Positions 48,459 through 56,870 of a stretch of 64,000 nucleotides of DNA are shown here, piece by piece (the stretch's first letter is position 1; each line of letters begins with the position of its first letter). The stretch covers positions 1,178,001-1,242,000 of the forward strand of contig OZ240208.1 in NCBI GenBank assembly GCA_965197455.1, written 5' to 3'. The position numbers and the translations under genes are program-made. Under the pieces are notes generated by a model. It was not told where the DNA came from. It saw only the letters and a program-made list of their open reading frames with translations, and did no database searches. The stretch is from JAGWBD01 sp965197455. GTDB lineage: Bacteria > Chloroflexota > Anaerolineae > Aggregatilineales > Phototrophicaceae.

Positions 48459-49336
48459 ACGATATTGACCGTTGCTCTGGCCGTTCACTGGAGGCCAGTG
48501 AACCGCTGCACGGCTCCGCGCCGCACCGTCGCATCTGGTTACTGCTTGAGGTGAACGCGCCCTGGGGGGCGCAGGCCCTGGCGGAAAGCAACCTGCCGAC
48601 AGCGGTACGAATGCACTTCGAGCGCTACCTGGAATCAACGCCTGAGGCCGGTCTGCTCTTCATCCGCCAGCCAGGCCGCCATGAGGGATTGCGCTTCTTC
48701 CTCGCCGTCGCCGACGCAGAGACGCCGGCCCTCTATCAGTTCACGTTGCATGACTACAAAGACCTGCTGGCTTTCAACTTTGCCGCGCTGGCCGCGGGAC
48801 AGCGCGCAGATCTGCTCGACGATCAACCGCTCTTTCTGGTCTGCACACACGGCAAGCGGGACCAGTGCTGTGCGCTGGCCGGCATGCCCATGTTCACGGC
48901 GCTGCGCGAGCGGGTCGGAACGCGTGTCTGGCGCTGCTCCCACATCGGTGGCCACCGCTTTGCGCCGACCATGCTCTTTCTGCCGCAGGGCCTGTGCTAC
49001 GGGCGCATGCCACTGGAGGCCCTGCCAGGAGTTCTCGAGGCGCACCAGGACGGCCAACTTGAACCGCGCTGGCTGCGTGGACGCTGTGCCTGGCCAGCGC
49101 AGGTGCAGGCGGCGGCAGCCCTGCTGCGCCAGAAAAACAACCTCAGAGACATCGACGGCCTGCAACTACTTGAGGAGCAGGAAATCGGCCCCGAGAGTTG
49201 GGTCGTGTCCTTCCGCGCGGAGGGTGAAGCGCAGCAGCTACAGGTGCAGCGTATGCAAGGTGAGAGCGTGATTCGCACCAGCTGCGTCGGCGACAAGGCC
49301 GCCACAGTAATGGACTGGCAACTGCTTCAGGCCTGA
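48455..49336 (+). CDS. Sucrase/ferredoxin-like family protein (thioredoxin-like [2Fe-2S])
   Basis: A 293-residue cytoplasmic protein of the sucrase/ferredoxin-like family. Diagnostic stretch: LVCTHGKRDQCCALAGMPMF, then VWRCSHIGGHRFAPTMLFLP and GLCYGRMP. The Cys/His set resembles thioredoxin-like ferredoxins that bind a [2Fe-2S] cluster through Cys and His. Physiological role in bacteria is unknown. The start is GTG 48455, which overlaps the mutS stop (GTGA) and has GGAGG at good distance, so it is translated by coupling. The 3' end overlaps the convergent DUF1385 gene by 10 bases. Despite the family name, a sucrase activity should not be assumed. Confidence 0.87.
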   Translation: MNDIDRCSGRSLEASEPLHGSAPHRRIWLLLEVNAPWGAQALAESNLPTAVRMHFERYLESTPEAGLLFIRQPGRHEGLRFFLAVADAETPALYQFTLHDYKDLLAFNFAALAAGQRADLLDDQPLFLVCTHGKRDQCCALAGMPMFTALRERVGTRVWRCSHIGGHRFAPTMLFLPQGLCYGRMPLEALPGVLEAHQDGQLEPRWLRGRCAWPAQVQAAAALLRQKNNLRDIDGLQLLEEQEIGPESWVVSFRAEGEAQQLQVQRMQGESVIRTSCVGDKAATVMDWQLLQA

Positions 49337-50337
49337 TCGGCTGCGGCCAGGGTCGGCGAGACGGCCTCCAGGTTGGGCTCCGGAATCACTGCTGCTTCCC
49401 TGGCGAGCAGGCCTTCCGAGACCAGCACGTGCTCAAAGGCGACGATGGCCACCTCCAGCATGTGCATTTCCGGCTGGCGCGTGGTCAGATGCTGCAACGC
49501 CAGGTTCGGCCGCACCAGCAGCCGCACCAACGGATTGTGGAAATTGCGCGCCGAGAACTGAATCACTTCGTAGGCGATTCCGGCCAGTACAGGCACCAGC
49601 ACCACGCGTGAGAGAATCAGTAGCGGCAGGGGCGGACGCCCCAGCAGCGAAAAGACGAACACGCTGACGAAGGCCACGGTCAACAGGAAGGCCGTGCCAC
49701 AGCGCGGATGCTCGATGGCAAAGCCGTCCACCACCTCCGGCCGCAGCTCTGCGCCGGCCTCCCAGGCGTTGATGGTCTTGTGTTCGGCGCCGTGATAGCC
49801 GAATAGACGCTTAACGTCCGGGATGCGCCCGATGGCCCAGATGTAGCTGATCAGCATGGTGATCTGGATGACGCCTTCAATCATGTTGACGAGGAAGGCT
49901 GCGAAGCCGATTGGCGCCGTGCCGTCAGGCGTCAACCCCAGCAAGTTGCCGATGCCGGCAGCGCCCAGCGTTGGCAGCAGGAAAAACAGCCCGCCGCCCA
50001 GCAGCAAAGAAAAACCGACTGTCGCCCAGCCGACCGGCCCGTTGAAATCGACATCCTCTTCATCGCCGACAGCCACGTCCGCCGCCCACATGAGGGCGCG
50101 CGTGCCCAGCCCCAGCGCGTCCCACAGTCCAGTCACACCGCGCACGAAAGGTGTGCGAATGATGCGGCCGCGATAAAGCCTGCGGCTGAGCGGAGTCTCA
50201 TGGACGACGATTTCGCCCTCCGCGTTACGTACGGCCACGGCCGCCGTGTGTGCGCCACGCATCATGACGCCTTCAATCACCGCCTGGCCGCCGTAATTGA
50301 AAGGGCGGCGCGGTTTTTCGTTTTCCTGTTCAGTCAT
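49327..50337 (-). CDS. DUF1385 (YqhQ-like) membrane protein
   Basis: Polytopic membrane protein of 336 residues with the DUF1385 signature: FNYGGQAVIEGVMMRGAHTA at the N-terminus and RLFGYHGAEHKTINAWEAG in the middle, followed by EHPRCGTAFLLTVAFVSVF. Hydrophobic segments lie near 105-130, 145-175 and 228-275. The function of the family is unknown; the conserved His/Glu and Arg/Cys residues face the membrane region and suggest an enzyme. ATG 50337 follows GGGGAGC; the longer in-frame start at 50412 is less likely. The last 50 residues are an acidic tail beyond the usual family length. It is the convergent neighbour of the sucrase/ferredoxin-like gene. Confidence 0.88.
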   Translation of the reverse strand: MTEQENEKPRRPFNYGGQAVIEGVMMRGAHTAAVAVRNAEGEIVVHETPLSRRLYRGRIIRTPFVRGVTGLWDALGLGTRALMWAADVAVGDEEDVDFNGPVGWATVGFSLLLGGGLFFLLPTLGAAGIGNLLGLTPDGTAPIGFAAFLVNMIEGVIQITMLISYIWAIGRIPDVKRLFGYHGAEHKTINAWEAGAELRPEVVDGFAIEHPRCGTAFLLTVAFVSVFVFSLLGRPPLPLLILSRVVLVPVLAGIAYEVIQFSARNFHNPLVRLLVRPNLALQHLTTRQPEMHMLEVAIVAFEHVLVSEGLLAREAAVIPEPNLEAVSPTLAAADQA

Positions 50338-50430
50338 TTTGCTCCCCTGGCGCAGGGCAATGCCTGCGCCGGCCAAGGGCTTCCACCTGCTCCGGGAAGC
50401 CACCGCGCCCATCTTACCATAGGGCAGCGT

Positions 50431-52146
50431 TCAGCCGTCGCGCGCCGGGCGAATGTCCTGCACATTGAGTTGCAGGCGTCGCCGCCCGTTCCACTCGTTC
50501 CGCTCCAGCCGGAAGGCGAGATCGACCTGCTCCGGCAAACGCTCCAGTTGCTCGCCCTGGCGAAAGGCGATGGCATCCAGGTCCCGCCCGCCCGCCGCAG
50601 CCAGGCGCAGCTTTAGGTGCGCGCCGTCGCGCCCCACCACGCGCCTTTCCGTGATGCGCGCCTTGCGCAGCGCGAACAGGGGTTGCGGGTTGCCCTGGCC
50701 GGTTGGCTCCAGCTGCTCCAGTTCGTCCAGCAGGGAAAATGTGAGTTGCCCCGGATCCACCTCGGCATCAATGTCCAGCGTGGTCTGCAGGGACTGACCG
50801 GCCAGCGCTTCCTGCGCCAGTTGCGTCAGTCGCTGCCTCAAGGCGGGCAAATTGTCGTTGCGCACGGTGAAGCCGGCCGCCAGCGCGTGCCCGCCGTGAT
50901 GCAGCAGCAGATCGGCGCACTGGTCCAGCGCATGCGTGATGTCGAACTGCGGGATACTGCGGCAAGAGGCACGGCTAAGCTGCGTCCCCTGCTCCATCAC
51001 GATTGCCGGTCGCTGGAATTCCTCACAGAGCCGCCCCGCCACCAGCCCCACAATGCCGGCAGAAATGTCTTCACGCCCCGCCATGATCAGCGACTGTCCT
51101 GCAACCAGCGACTCAAGCTCCTGACTGATGTTCTCGTGCGCTGCCTGCGTCAGATCGCGGCGCTGCTCGTTAAGCGCCTGCAAGCGGGCTGCCAGACCCA
51201 CGGCTGTCTCCGCGTCGTCAGTTGTCAGTAGCTGGCAGGCCAGCATGGCGTCATCCAGGCGCCCGGCTGCGTTGAGGCGCGGGCCCAGCACGTAGCCAAT
51301 GGCGCGCGCGCTCACCGACCCTGACGTCAATCCCGCTACCTGCAGCAGGGCGCGAACGCCAGGCCGCTGTGCCTCGTTGATGACGCGCAACCCTTCGCTC
51401 ACCAACGCGCGATTCTGCAAGTCGGCAAGGTCAGCCAGATCCGCAACCGTGCCCAGCGCCACCAGGTCCAGCAGCTCACGCTCCTGCAGCGAAGTCGCGC
51501 GCCGGTCGTTGCGCGCCGTGCGTAACAGCGCCTGCGCCAGCCGAAAGGCCAGGCCAACGCCGGCCAGATTATCCGCAGCGCTGGCGCAGCCCGGTTGTTT
51601 GGGGTTGATAATTGCGCTGGCCGGAGGCAGTTCGTCGCCGACCGAGTGATGATCGGTGATGATGATGTCGAGTCCGGCTGCCTTGCCCGCCGCGACCTCG
51701 TCCACCGAGCGGATGCCGCAGTCCACCGTGATGACCAGGCGCACTCCCGCCTCCGCCAGCCGTATCAGTGCTGCGCGGTTCAGGCCGTAACCCTCGCTAA
51801 CCCGGTCCGGGATGTAGGGACGGACCCTGGCGCCCAGCGCTGTCAGGGTCTGCAGCAGCAGTGCGGTCGATGTGACGCCGTCAGCGTCAAAGTCACCGTA
51901 GACGGCGATGGCTTCGTTGTGGCGCAGCGCCTGGCGAATGCGGCCCACGGCAGCCTGGATTCCCCTCAGCGCAAAGGGGTCGACCCGCGCGCCGCGCGCC
52001 AGCAGAAAATTGCGGGTATCTTCCGGGGCTGACAGGCCACGGTTGTAGAGCAACTGCGCCAGCAAGGGGCTGACGCCGTGAAAATTGCGCAGCAGAGAGG
52101 GTGGCGCCGGCGGGCTGACCAGCCATTGCGTCGACCTGGTTTTCAT
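50431..52146 (-). CDS. recJ: Single-stranded-DNA-specific exonuclease RecJ
   Basis: 5'-3' exonuclease for single-stranded DNA in recombination and mismatch repair. The 571-residue protein has all DHH-family motifs: YGDFDADGVTSTALLL, TVDCGIRSVDEV, IIITDHHSVGD, the DHHA1 motif LLHHGGHALAAGFTV, and ARAIGYVLGPRLNAAGRLDD between them. The C-terminal OB-like domain ends in VQDIRPARDG. ATG 52146 is chosen as the first residue before the normal N-terminal sequence; a further in-frame ATG at 52221 would reach into the divergent fmt upstream region. Weak ribosome binding site (AAAGAC). With mutS in the same region, a DNA repair grouping is possible. Confidence 0.95.
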   Translation of the reverse strand: MKTRSTQWLVSPPAPPSLLRNFHGVSPLLAQLLYNRGLSAPEDTRNFLLARGARVDPFALRGIQAAVGRIRQALRHNEAIAVYGDFDADGVTSTALLLQTLTALGARVRPYIPDRVSEGYGLNRAALIRLAEAGVRLVITVDCGIRSVDEVAAGKAAGLDIIITDHHSVGDELPPASAIINPKQPGCASAADNLAGVGLAFRLAQALLRTARNDRRATSLQERELLDLVALGTVADLADLADLQNRALVSEGLRVINEAQRPGVRALLQVAGLTSGSVSARAIGYVLGPRLNAAGRLDDAMLACQLLTTDDAETAVGLAARLQALNEQRRDLTQAAHENISQELESLVAGQSLIMAGREDISAGIVGLVAGRLCEEFQRPAIVMEQGTQLSRASCRSIPQFDITHALDQCADLLLHHGGHALAAGFTVRNDNLPALRQRLTQLAQEALAGQSLQTTLDIDAEVDPGQLTFSLLDELEQLEPTGQGNPQPLFALRKARITERRVVGRDGAHLKLRLAAAGGRDLDAIAFRQGEQLERLPEQVDLAFRLERNEWNGRRRLQLNVQDIRPARDG

Positions 52147-52240
52147 GTCTTTCGCTTCGATGAAGTCAACGCGCAGTATCTTGTCGTGCGGACTGACGCA
52201 GTTTACCATGCCAGTCCACACCCTTCATGCAGGAATTGCC

Positions 52241-53173
52241 ATGGCCAACATCGTCTTCATGGGAACGCCAGAGTTCGCCCTGCCGGCTTTGCGCGCGCTC
52301 ATCGCCCACCACAAGGTCACGGGCGTCGTCACCATGCCGGACCGCCCTGCCGGTCGCGGCCGCGCACAGCGCCTTTCTGCCGTGAAGCAGCTGGCGCTGG
52401 AACACAAGCTGCCGCTGCTGCAGCCGCGCAGTCTGCGTCCTGATGACGCTTACGAAGCGCTGGGTCGCTGGCGCGCTGATATCTACGTCGTGGCTGCCTT
52501 TGGCTTGATCCTGCCGCAGCGCGTGCTGGACATTCCGCCGCAGGGCGCTCTGAACATTCACGCCTCGTTACTGCCACGCTGGCGCGGCGCTTCGCCCATG
52601 CAGGCGGCCATCCGCCAAGGAGATGCGCAGAGCGGCATCAGCATCATGTTGCTGGAGGCCGGCCTCGACAGCGGCCCGGTACTGGCGCAGCAGGCTATTC
52701 CCCTGGCGAGAGACGAGACCGCCCAGAGCCTGCATGACCGCCTGGCGCCGCTGGGCGCAGAATTACTGATGTCGACGCTGCCAGACTGGTTGGATGGCTG
52801 CCTGGAAGCGCAGGTTCAGGATGAAGCGCTGGTCACACTGGCGCCCCAACTGCGCAAGCAGGACGGCCAAATCGACTGGTCCCAGCCAGCGGAAGCCATC
52901 GAGCGACAGATTCGGGCCTGCACGCCCTGGCCGGGCAGCTTCACTGCATGGGAGGGGGGGCAGCTCAAGATTCTGGAGGCCACGGTCGTTGCCGGAACAG
53001 CTGCACCTGGTCAGGTTGTGGAGCAGGCCACTGGCATCGCCATTGGCACTGGCGCGGGCATGCTGCGGCCCCTGCGACTGCAACTGGCAGGTCGCAGGGC
53101 CCAGACCTGCAAAGTCTTCCTGCGCGGTCAGCGCGGCATCATTGGCGCGCGCCTGGGAGCAGCGCCTCAGTAA
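52241..53173 (+). CDS. fmt: Methionyl-tRNA formyltransferase
   Basis: Formylates initiator Met-tRNA using 10-formyl-tetrahydrofolate. The 310-residue protein begins NIVFMGTPEFALPAL, has the catalytic NIHASLLPRWRGASPMQAAI, then MLLEAGLDSGPVL and the C-terminal tRNA-binding domain (RKQDGQIDWSQPAEAIERQI, RACTPWPGSFTAWEGG). The start at ATG 52241 with AGGAATTGCC is decided by the conserved N-terminus; an in-frame stretch upstream to 52085 is antisense to recJ. It is divergent from recJ and its 3' end overlaps the convergent mdh by 7 bases. def (deformylase) is not adjacent, unlike in many bacteria. Confidence 0.96.
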   Translation: MANIVFMGTPEFALPALRALIAHHKVTGVVTMPDRPAGRGRAQRLSAVKQLALEHKLPLLQPRSLRPDDAYEALGRWRADIYVVAAFGLILPQRVLDIPPQGALNIHASLLPRWRGASPMQAAIRQGDAQSGISIMLLEAGLDSGPVLAQQAIPLARDETAQSLHDRLAPLGAELLMSTLPDWLDGCLEAQVQDEALVTLAPQLRKQDGQIDWSQPAEAIERQIRACTPWPGSFTAWEGGQLKILEATVVAGTAAPGQVVEQATGIAIGTGAGMLRPLRLQLAGRRAQTCKVFLRGQRGIIGARLGAAPQ

Positions 53174-54111
53174 CCCAGCACGTCCACCACGGTACGGACG
53201 GCCGCAGCGCTGTGCTCCAGCATTTTGCGTTCCTCATCGTTGAGCGTCATCTCGATGATGCGCTCGACGCCGCCCGCGCCCAGCACCGCCGGCACGCCGA
53301 CGTACAGGCCATCAATGCCGTATTCGCCCTTAAGCAACACCGCAGAAGGAATCACCCGCTTCTGGTCGCGCAAGATGGCCTCGACCATCTCCACCGTGCC
53401 AGCGGAAGGCGCGTAAAAGCCACTGTAGCCGAGCAACTCCACGATCTCGCCGCCACCCTGTCGCGTGCGCTCGATGATGGCCTGCAGTGATTCCTCATCC
53501 ATCAACTCGCGCAGCGGAATGCCGGCCACGGAGGTGTGGCGCGGCAGGGGCACCATGGTGTCGCCATGGCCGCCCAGCACCATGCCATGCACGTCGCGTA
53601 CGCTGACGTTCAGCGCTTCGGCGATGAAGGCCTTGTAACGCGCCGTGTCCAGCGCGCCGGCCTGGCCAATGACGCGCTGCGCCGGGAAGCCGCTCTCCTG
53701 CAGCACCACGTGACACATGGCGTCCAGCGGATTGGAGACGACCAGCAACACCGCTTCCGGTGAGAGCTGCGCCACCTTGCGCGCCACGTCGCCCACAATG
53801 GCCTGATTGGTACGCACCAGATCGTCGCGGCTGGGGAAGGCGCCGGTTTTGGGGTCCTTGCGCCGCGGCACACCGGCCGTGATGACGACCAGATCTGAAT
53901 CTGCCGTGGCGTCGTAGTCACCCGAGCCGGAGAGGGAAATGTCAAATTTCATCACAGGGCCGGCCTGCGCCAGGTCGAGCGCCTTGCCACTGGCAACGCC
54001 TGCGATGATGTCCACCAGCACTACATCCGCGAGCTCCCGGCTCGCGATCCAGTGCGCGCAGGTCGCGCCCACGTTGCCCGCGCCAACGATGGTGACCTTG
54101 CTGCGTGCCAT
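53167..54111 (-). CDS. mdh: Malate dehydrogenase (LDH-like type)
   Basis: NAD-dependent interconversion of malate and oxaloacetate. The 314-residue protein shows the Rossmann motif VTIVGAGNVGATCAHWIA, DLVVITAGVPRRKDPKTGAF (substrate loop with Arg pair), VVSNPLDAMCHVV, GQAGALDTARYKAFIAEAL, and the catalytic His in MVLGGHGDTMVPLPR. RRKD spelling fits malate rather than lactate specificity. ATG 54111 follows GGAGAAAAC directly; the longer in-frame region to 54504 is antisense to the divergent small membrane gene. It is convergent with fmt. The enzyme serves the citric acid cycle or reductive carboxylate metabolism. Confidence 0.96.
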   Translation of the reverse strand: MARSKVTIVGAGNVGATCAHWIASRELADVVLVDIIAGVASGKALDLAQAGPVMKFDISLSGSGDYDATADSDLVVITAGVPRRKDPKTGAFPSRDDLVRTNQAIVGDVARKVAQLSPEAVLLVVSNPLDAMCHVVLQESGFPAQRVIGQAGALDTARYKAFIAEALNVSVRDVHGMVLGGHGDTMVPLPRHTSVAGIPLRELMDEESLQAIIERTRQGGGEIVELLGYSGFYAPSAGTVEMVEAILRDQKRVIPSAVLLKGEYGIDGLYVGVPAVLGAGGVERIIEMTLNDEERKMLEHSAAAVRTVVDVLGY

Positions 54112-54152
54112 GTTTTCTCCGATGCCCGTCTCTATCCAGCCACAGGCGCGGC

Positions 54153-54158
54153 AGTATA
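54153..54158 (-). promoter_or_regulatory. -10 box upstream of mdh
   Basis: Minus strand GTGCTATACT gives an extended -10, about 41 bases before the mdh ATG. The -35 (TGGAGT at 17 bases) is weak. Confidence 0.5.
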
Positions 54159-54194
54159 GCACAGGCAGGGACGACACTCCACGCCCGCCTTGCC

Positions 54195-54223
54195 TTGACG
54201 GACGCGCCCGCAGCCGGCAGAAT
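54195..54223 (+). promoter_or_regulatory. Promoter-like site upstream of the small membrane gene and era
   Basis: TTGACG and CAGAAT spaced by 17 bases, 29 bases before GTG 54253. The same CAGAAT -10 is used before argS. Confidence 0.5.
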
Positions 54224-54252
54224 AGAGTTAATCTGACAGAACAGGAGTTTCC

Positions 54253-54507
54253 GTGACCGGGAAGCCACCCCCACTCTCCCTCGCAACCACACTGGCCTTG
54301 CTGGCTGGTCTGGGCCTGACCCTGATGGTCGTCAGCGCAGCGCTGGGCGTCATCGGCAGCGCCGAAGGCAGCAGCCTCGGAGTGCTCTTCGCGGCAGGCG
54401 CAACCATGTTTGCCTGCGGCATCATCGCCTGGTTTGCCAGCAAGCGCCCTGACGCAAACTTCGACGATATCAACGAGCCCCGTTACCACGGCCACGACGA
54501 CCACTGA
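54253..54507 (+). CDS. Small two-TM membrane protein
   Basis: An 84-residue protein with two hydrophobic helices (about 11-33 and 40-63) joined by a short loop, and a polar C-terminus rich in Asp and His (NEPRYHGHDDH). No family recognised. The start is GTG 54253, behind an excellent CAGGAG. It is the first gene of a short plus-strand unit ending in era. The His/Asp tail might bind metal, but nothing more can be said. Confidence 0.7.
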   Translation: MTGKPPPLSLATTLALLAGLGLTLMVVSAALGVIGSAEGSSLGVLFAAGATMFACGIIAWFASKRPDANFDDINEPRYHGHDDH

Positions 54508-54509
54508 GC

Positions 54510-55010
54510 GTGAGTCTTGCGCGCCAGGCAGTCAGTGATCGGCTCGAAGGCGCTATTTTGCTGGTCGACGGCCACGCGCTGTTGACGACTGACGCCCGGT
54601 TCTCCGGTGAGCTGCTGGCCAGCGGCCCGCTGCTACTGCGCTATGGCCTCATCTGCCTCGAATTGCCGCACCTGAGCATCGTGCCGGAGCTGGTCGTGCT
54701 GGAGTACGGCGAGCAGCTAAGCGGCGAGGCCGCCTGGAATTTTTTGCTCAATCACAGCAACCTGCATCCACGCGCCGAGGTTCTTGGCCGCCGCGACGAC
54801 GGCGTTGAGGACCAGTTACGCGTCAGCCGGCTGGACCTGGCGCAAGCGCCGCGCGTGCTGGCCTGGCGCCAGGCTGACGCAGAAAACGCGCTGCCCCTCG
54901 CCAGCCCGTCTGCGCTGATCACAGCCGACCTGGACGCGCTGCCGCAGCGGCTGCGGCAGATGTTGCCCTGCCATGCGTCCCTGGATGACTGGCGCAATAG
55001 CCGTGACTGA
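54510..55010 (+). CDS. Hypothetical protein upstream of era
   Basis: A 166-residue protein with no family that I recognise. It is Leu/Ala/Asp-rich, with a strand-rich N-terminal half (AILLVDGHALLTTDARFSGEL, LLLRYGLICLELPHLSIVPEL) and an acidic/basic C-terminal half (RRDDGVEDQLRVSRLDL). No signal peptide or membrane helix. The start is GTG 54510, two bases after the preceding stop. Its 3' end overlaps the putative era start by up to 38 bases, so translation is probably coupled. The position suggests a translation- or GTPase-linked accessory function. Confidence 0.62.
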   Translation: MSLARQAVSDRLEGAILLVDGHALLTTDARFSGELLASGPLLLRYGLICLELPHLSIVPELVVLEYGEQLSGEAAWNFLLNHSNLHPRAEVLGRRDDGVEDQLRVSRLDLAQAPRVLAWRQADAENALPLASPSALITADLDALPQRLRQMLPCHASLDDWRNSRD

Positions 55011-55944
55011 ACTACCCGACACGCAGGACTGGCCCGCGCAGCATCGCTCTGGCTATGTGGCTGTGGTGGGACGCCCCAACGTAGGCAAGTCCACCCTGAT
55101 CAACACCATCCTCGGCCAGAAAATCGCCATCGTCACGCCACGGCCGCAAACTACGCGCCGCAGCCAGCTGGGCATCCTCACCAGCGAAGCGGCGCAACTC
55201 ATCTTCGTCGACACGCCCGGCCTGCATCAACCGCATCACCGCCTGGGACAACACATGGTGCGCGCCGCCAACGACGCGCTGCGCGATGCCGACGTGCTGC
55301 TGTGGCTGCTGGATGTCTCGCGTCCGCCGCGCGACGAGGATCGCAGCATTGCCGCCACCATCAGTCGCCGCCGCGACGCTGCCCCGGTCGTACTGGCGCT
55401 CAACAAGGCCGACCTTCTGACGCAAGACCCGGACGACAAATCAGGCGCCGAACATCGGGCGCTGGTCTCCCATGTGCACGCAACCTTGCTGAGCGCGCTG
55501 AACAATGAAGGCGTGCCTGAGCTGGTGACCCTGTTGCGCGGGATGCTGCCCCTGGGGCCGCGCTTCTTCCCTGCGGACCAGGTCAGTGAAGTTAACCTGC
55601 GCTTCATCGCCGCCGAGGTGGTGCGCGAAAAGGTCATGCTGGCGACCAGCCAGGAAATCCCGCACGCCGTCGCCGTTGAGATTGAGGAATATGTTGAGCG
55701 CAGCGCCAGGCAGACCTACATCAGCGCCACGCTTTACGTCGAGCGCGACTCCCAGAAAGGCATTCTCGTCGGCAAGCGCGGCAGCATGATCCGCGAGCTG
55801 GGGCGCGCTGCCCGGCTGGAACTGGAGGCCATGCTGGCGACGAAGATTTATCTTGAGCTGCGGGTGAAGGTGCACCGGAACTGGCGCAAGGATGACGATT
55901 TTATGCGTCGGCTCGGCTTCCGAATTCCCAGGCGTGGCCGTTAG
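54973..55944 (+). CDS. era: GTPase Era
   Basis: GTPase needed for 16S rRNA maturation and 30S assembly. The 323-residue protein has G1 VVGRPNVGKSTLINTIL, the G2 region TPRPQTTR, G3 FVDTPGLHQPHHRLG, G4 ALNKADLL, and a C-terminal KH domain with QKGILVGKRGSMIRELGRAA. The start is uncertain: ATG 54973 and 54985 lie inside the preceding gene, and GTG 55003 is a shorter option; none has a strong Shine-Dalgarno. The 20 residues before the G domain are extra and variable. The 3' end overlaps the convergent ribF by 4 bases. Confidence 0.95.
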   Translation: MRPWMTGAIAVTELPDTQDWPAQHRSGYVAVVGRPNVGKSTLINTILGQKIAIVTPRPQTTRRSQLGILTSEAAQLIFVDTPGLHQPHHRLGQHMVRAANDALRDADVLLWLLDVSRPPRDEDRSIAATISRRRDAAPVVLALNKADLLTQDPDDKSGAEHRALVSHVHATLLSALNNEGVPELVTLLRGMLPLGPRFFPADQVSEVNLRFIAAEVVREKVMLATSQEIPHAVAVEIEEYVERSARQTYISATLYVERDSQKGILVGKRGSMIRELGRAARLELEAMLATKIYLELRVKVHRNWRKDDDFMRRLGFRIPRRGR

Positions 55945-56870
55945 CTGCCCAGCAGCGCCCGGCTGGCGGCAGCGTCCGCGGCAATTTGCGTGACAAGTCC
56001 ATCAAGACTGTCAAATTTCTGCTCGTCGCGCAGGCGTTGCTCAAAGCTCACGCACAGGCGTTGCCCGTAGATGTCGCGCTCGAAATCCAGGATGTATGGC
56101 TCGACCGTGACGGTTTGCTCGGCAAAGTGGGGCCGCACGCCCACATTGGTCGCGGCCACAAAACACTCCTCGCCCAGCCACACGTAACTGGCGTAAACTC
56201 CGTTGGCAGGAATGACCTGCTGCTCCCACACGGCGACGTTGGCCGTCGGAAAGCCGAGCTGACGCCCGCGCCCGGCGCCCCTTTCGACTGCGCCGCAGAG
56301 CGTGTGGCTGCGCCCCAGCCAGCGACGCGCGCGCACTATGTCACCGGCTTCCAGCGCCTCGCGGATGGCCGTGCTGCTGATGCGCCCCTCCGCACTCTCC
56401 ACCAGGTCGGTAATCAGCAACTCGAATCCAAGCTCCTGTCCCAACTCCTTAAGTCGGTCGACACTCCCTTCACGACGATGGCCGAGCGCGAAATCACGGC
56501 CCACCGCCAGCGCGCGCATGTTCAGTCCCTGCCGCAGCTGCGCGCAAAAGTCCGTTGCATTCACCCTGCGCAGCGTCTCGTCAAAGGACAGGGTGATCAC
56601 TTCGTCCACGCCCGTCGCTCGCAGACGCTGCGCCTTTTCTTCCGACGTCGTCAGGTAATAGCGGCCGCGCAGACCGCGCAACACGATGTCAGGGTGCGGA
56701 AAAAAGGTGACGGCCACGGCCCGCATGTCGGCCTGGCGCGCCCGTTCGACCAGACGTGCCAGCAGCTGCTGGTGCCCCAGGTGCATGCCATCGAAGACGC
56801 CGATGGTCACCAGCGCGGGCTCGCGCGCCTGGCCTGTCTCCAGTCCGGGAATTGGAGTGCTGTGGCTCAT
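55941..56870 (-). CDS. ribF: Bifunctional riboflavin kinase/FAD synthetase
   Basis: Makes FMN from riboflavin and FAD from FMN. The N-terminal nucleotidyltransferase has VTIGVFDGMHLGHQQLLARL, FFPHPDIVLRG and RISSTAIREALEAG. The C-terminal kinase has GAGRGRQLGFPTANVAV and VEPYILDFERDIYGQ. Length of 309 residues is normal. It is the last gene of the nusA-to-ribF run, and its start overlaps the truB stop by 4 bases. FAD and FMN made here would serve the flavoproteins encoded in the window (molybdenum hydroxylase subunit, nitroreductase). Confidence 0.96.
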   Translation of the reverse strand: MSHSTPIPGLETGQAREPALVTIGVFDGMHLGHQQLLARLVERARQADMRAVAVTFFPHPDIVLRGLRGRYYLTTSEEKAQRLRATGVDEVITLSFDETLRRVNATDFCAQLRQGLNMRALAVGRDFALGHRREGSVDRLKELGQELGFELLITDLVESAEGRISSTAIREALEAGDIVRARRWLGRSHTLCGAVERGAGRGRQLGFPTANVAVWEQQVIPANGVYASYVWLGEECFVAATNVGVRPHFAEQTVTVEPYILDFERDIYGQRLCVSFEQRLRDEQKFDSLDGLVTQIAADAAASRALLGS

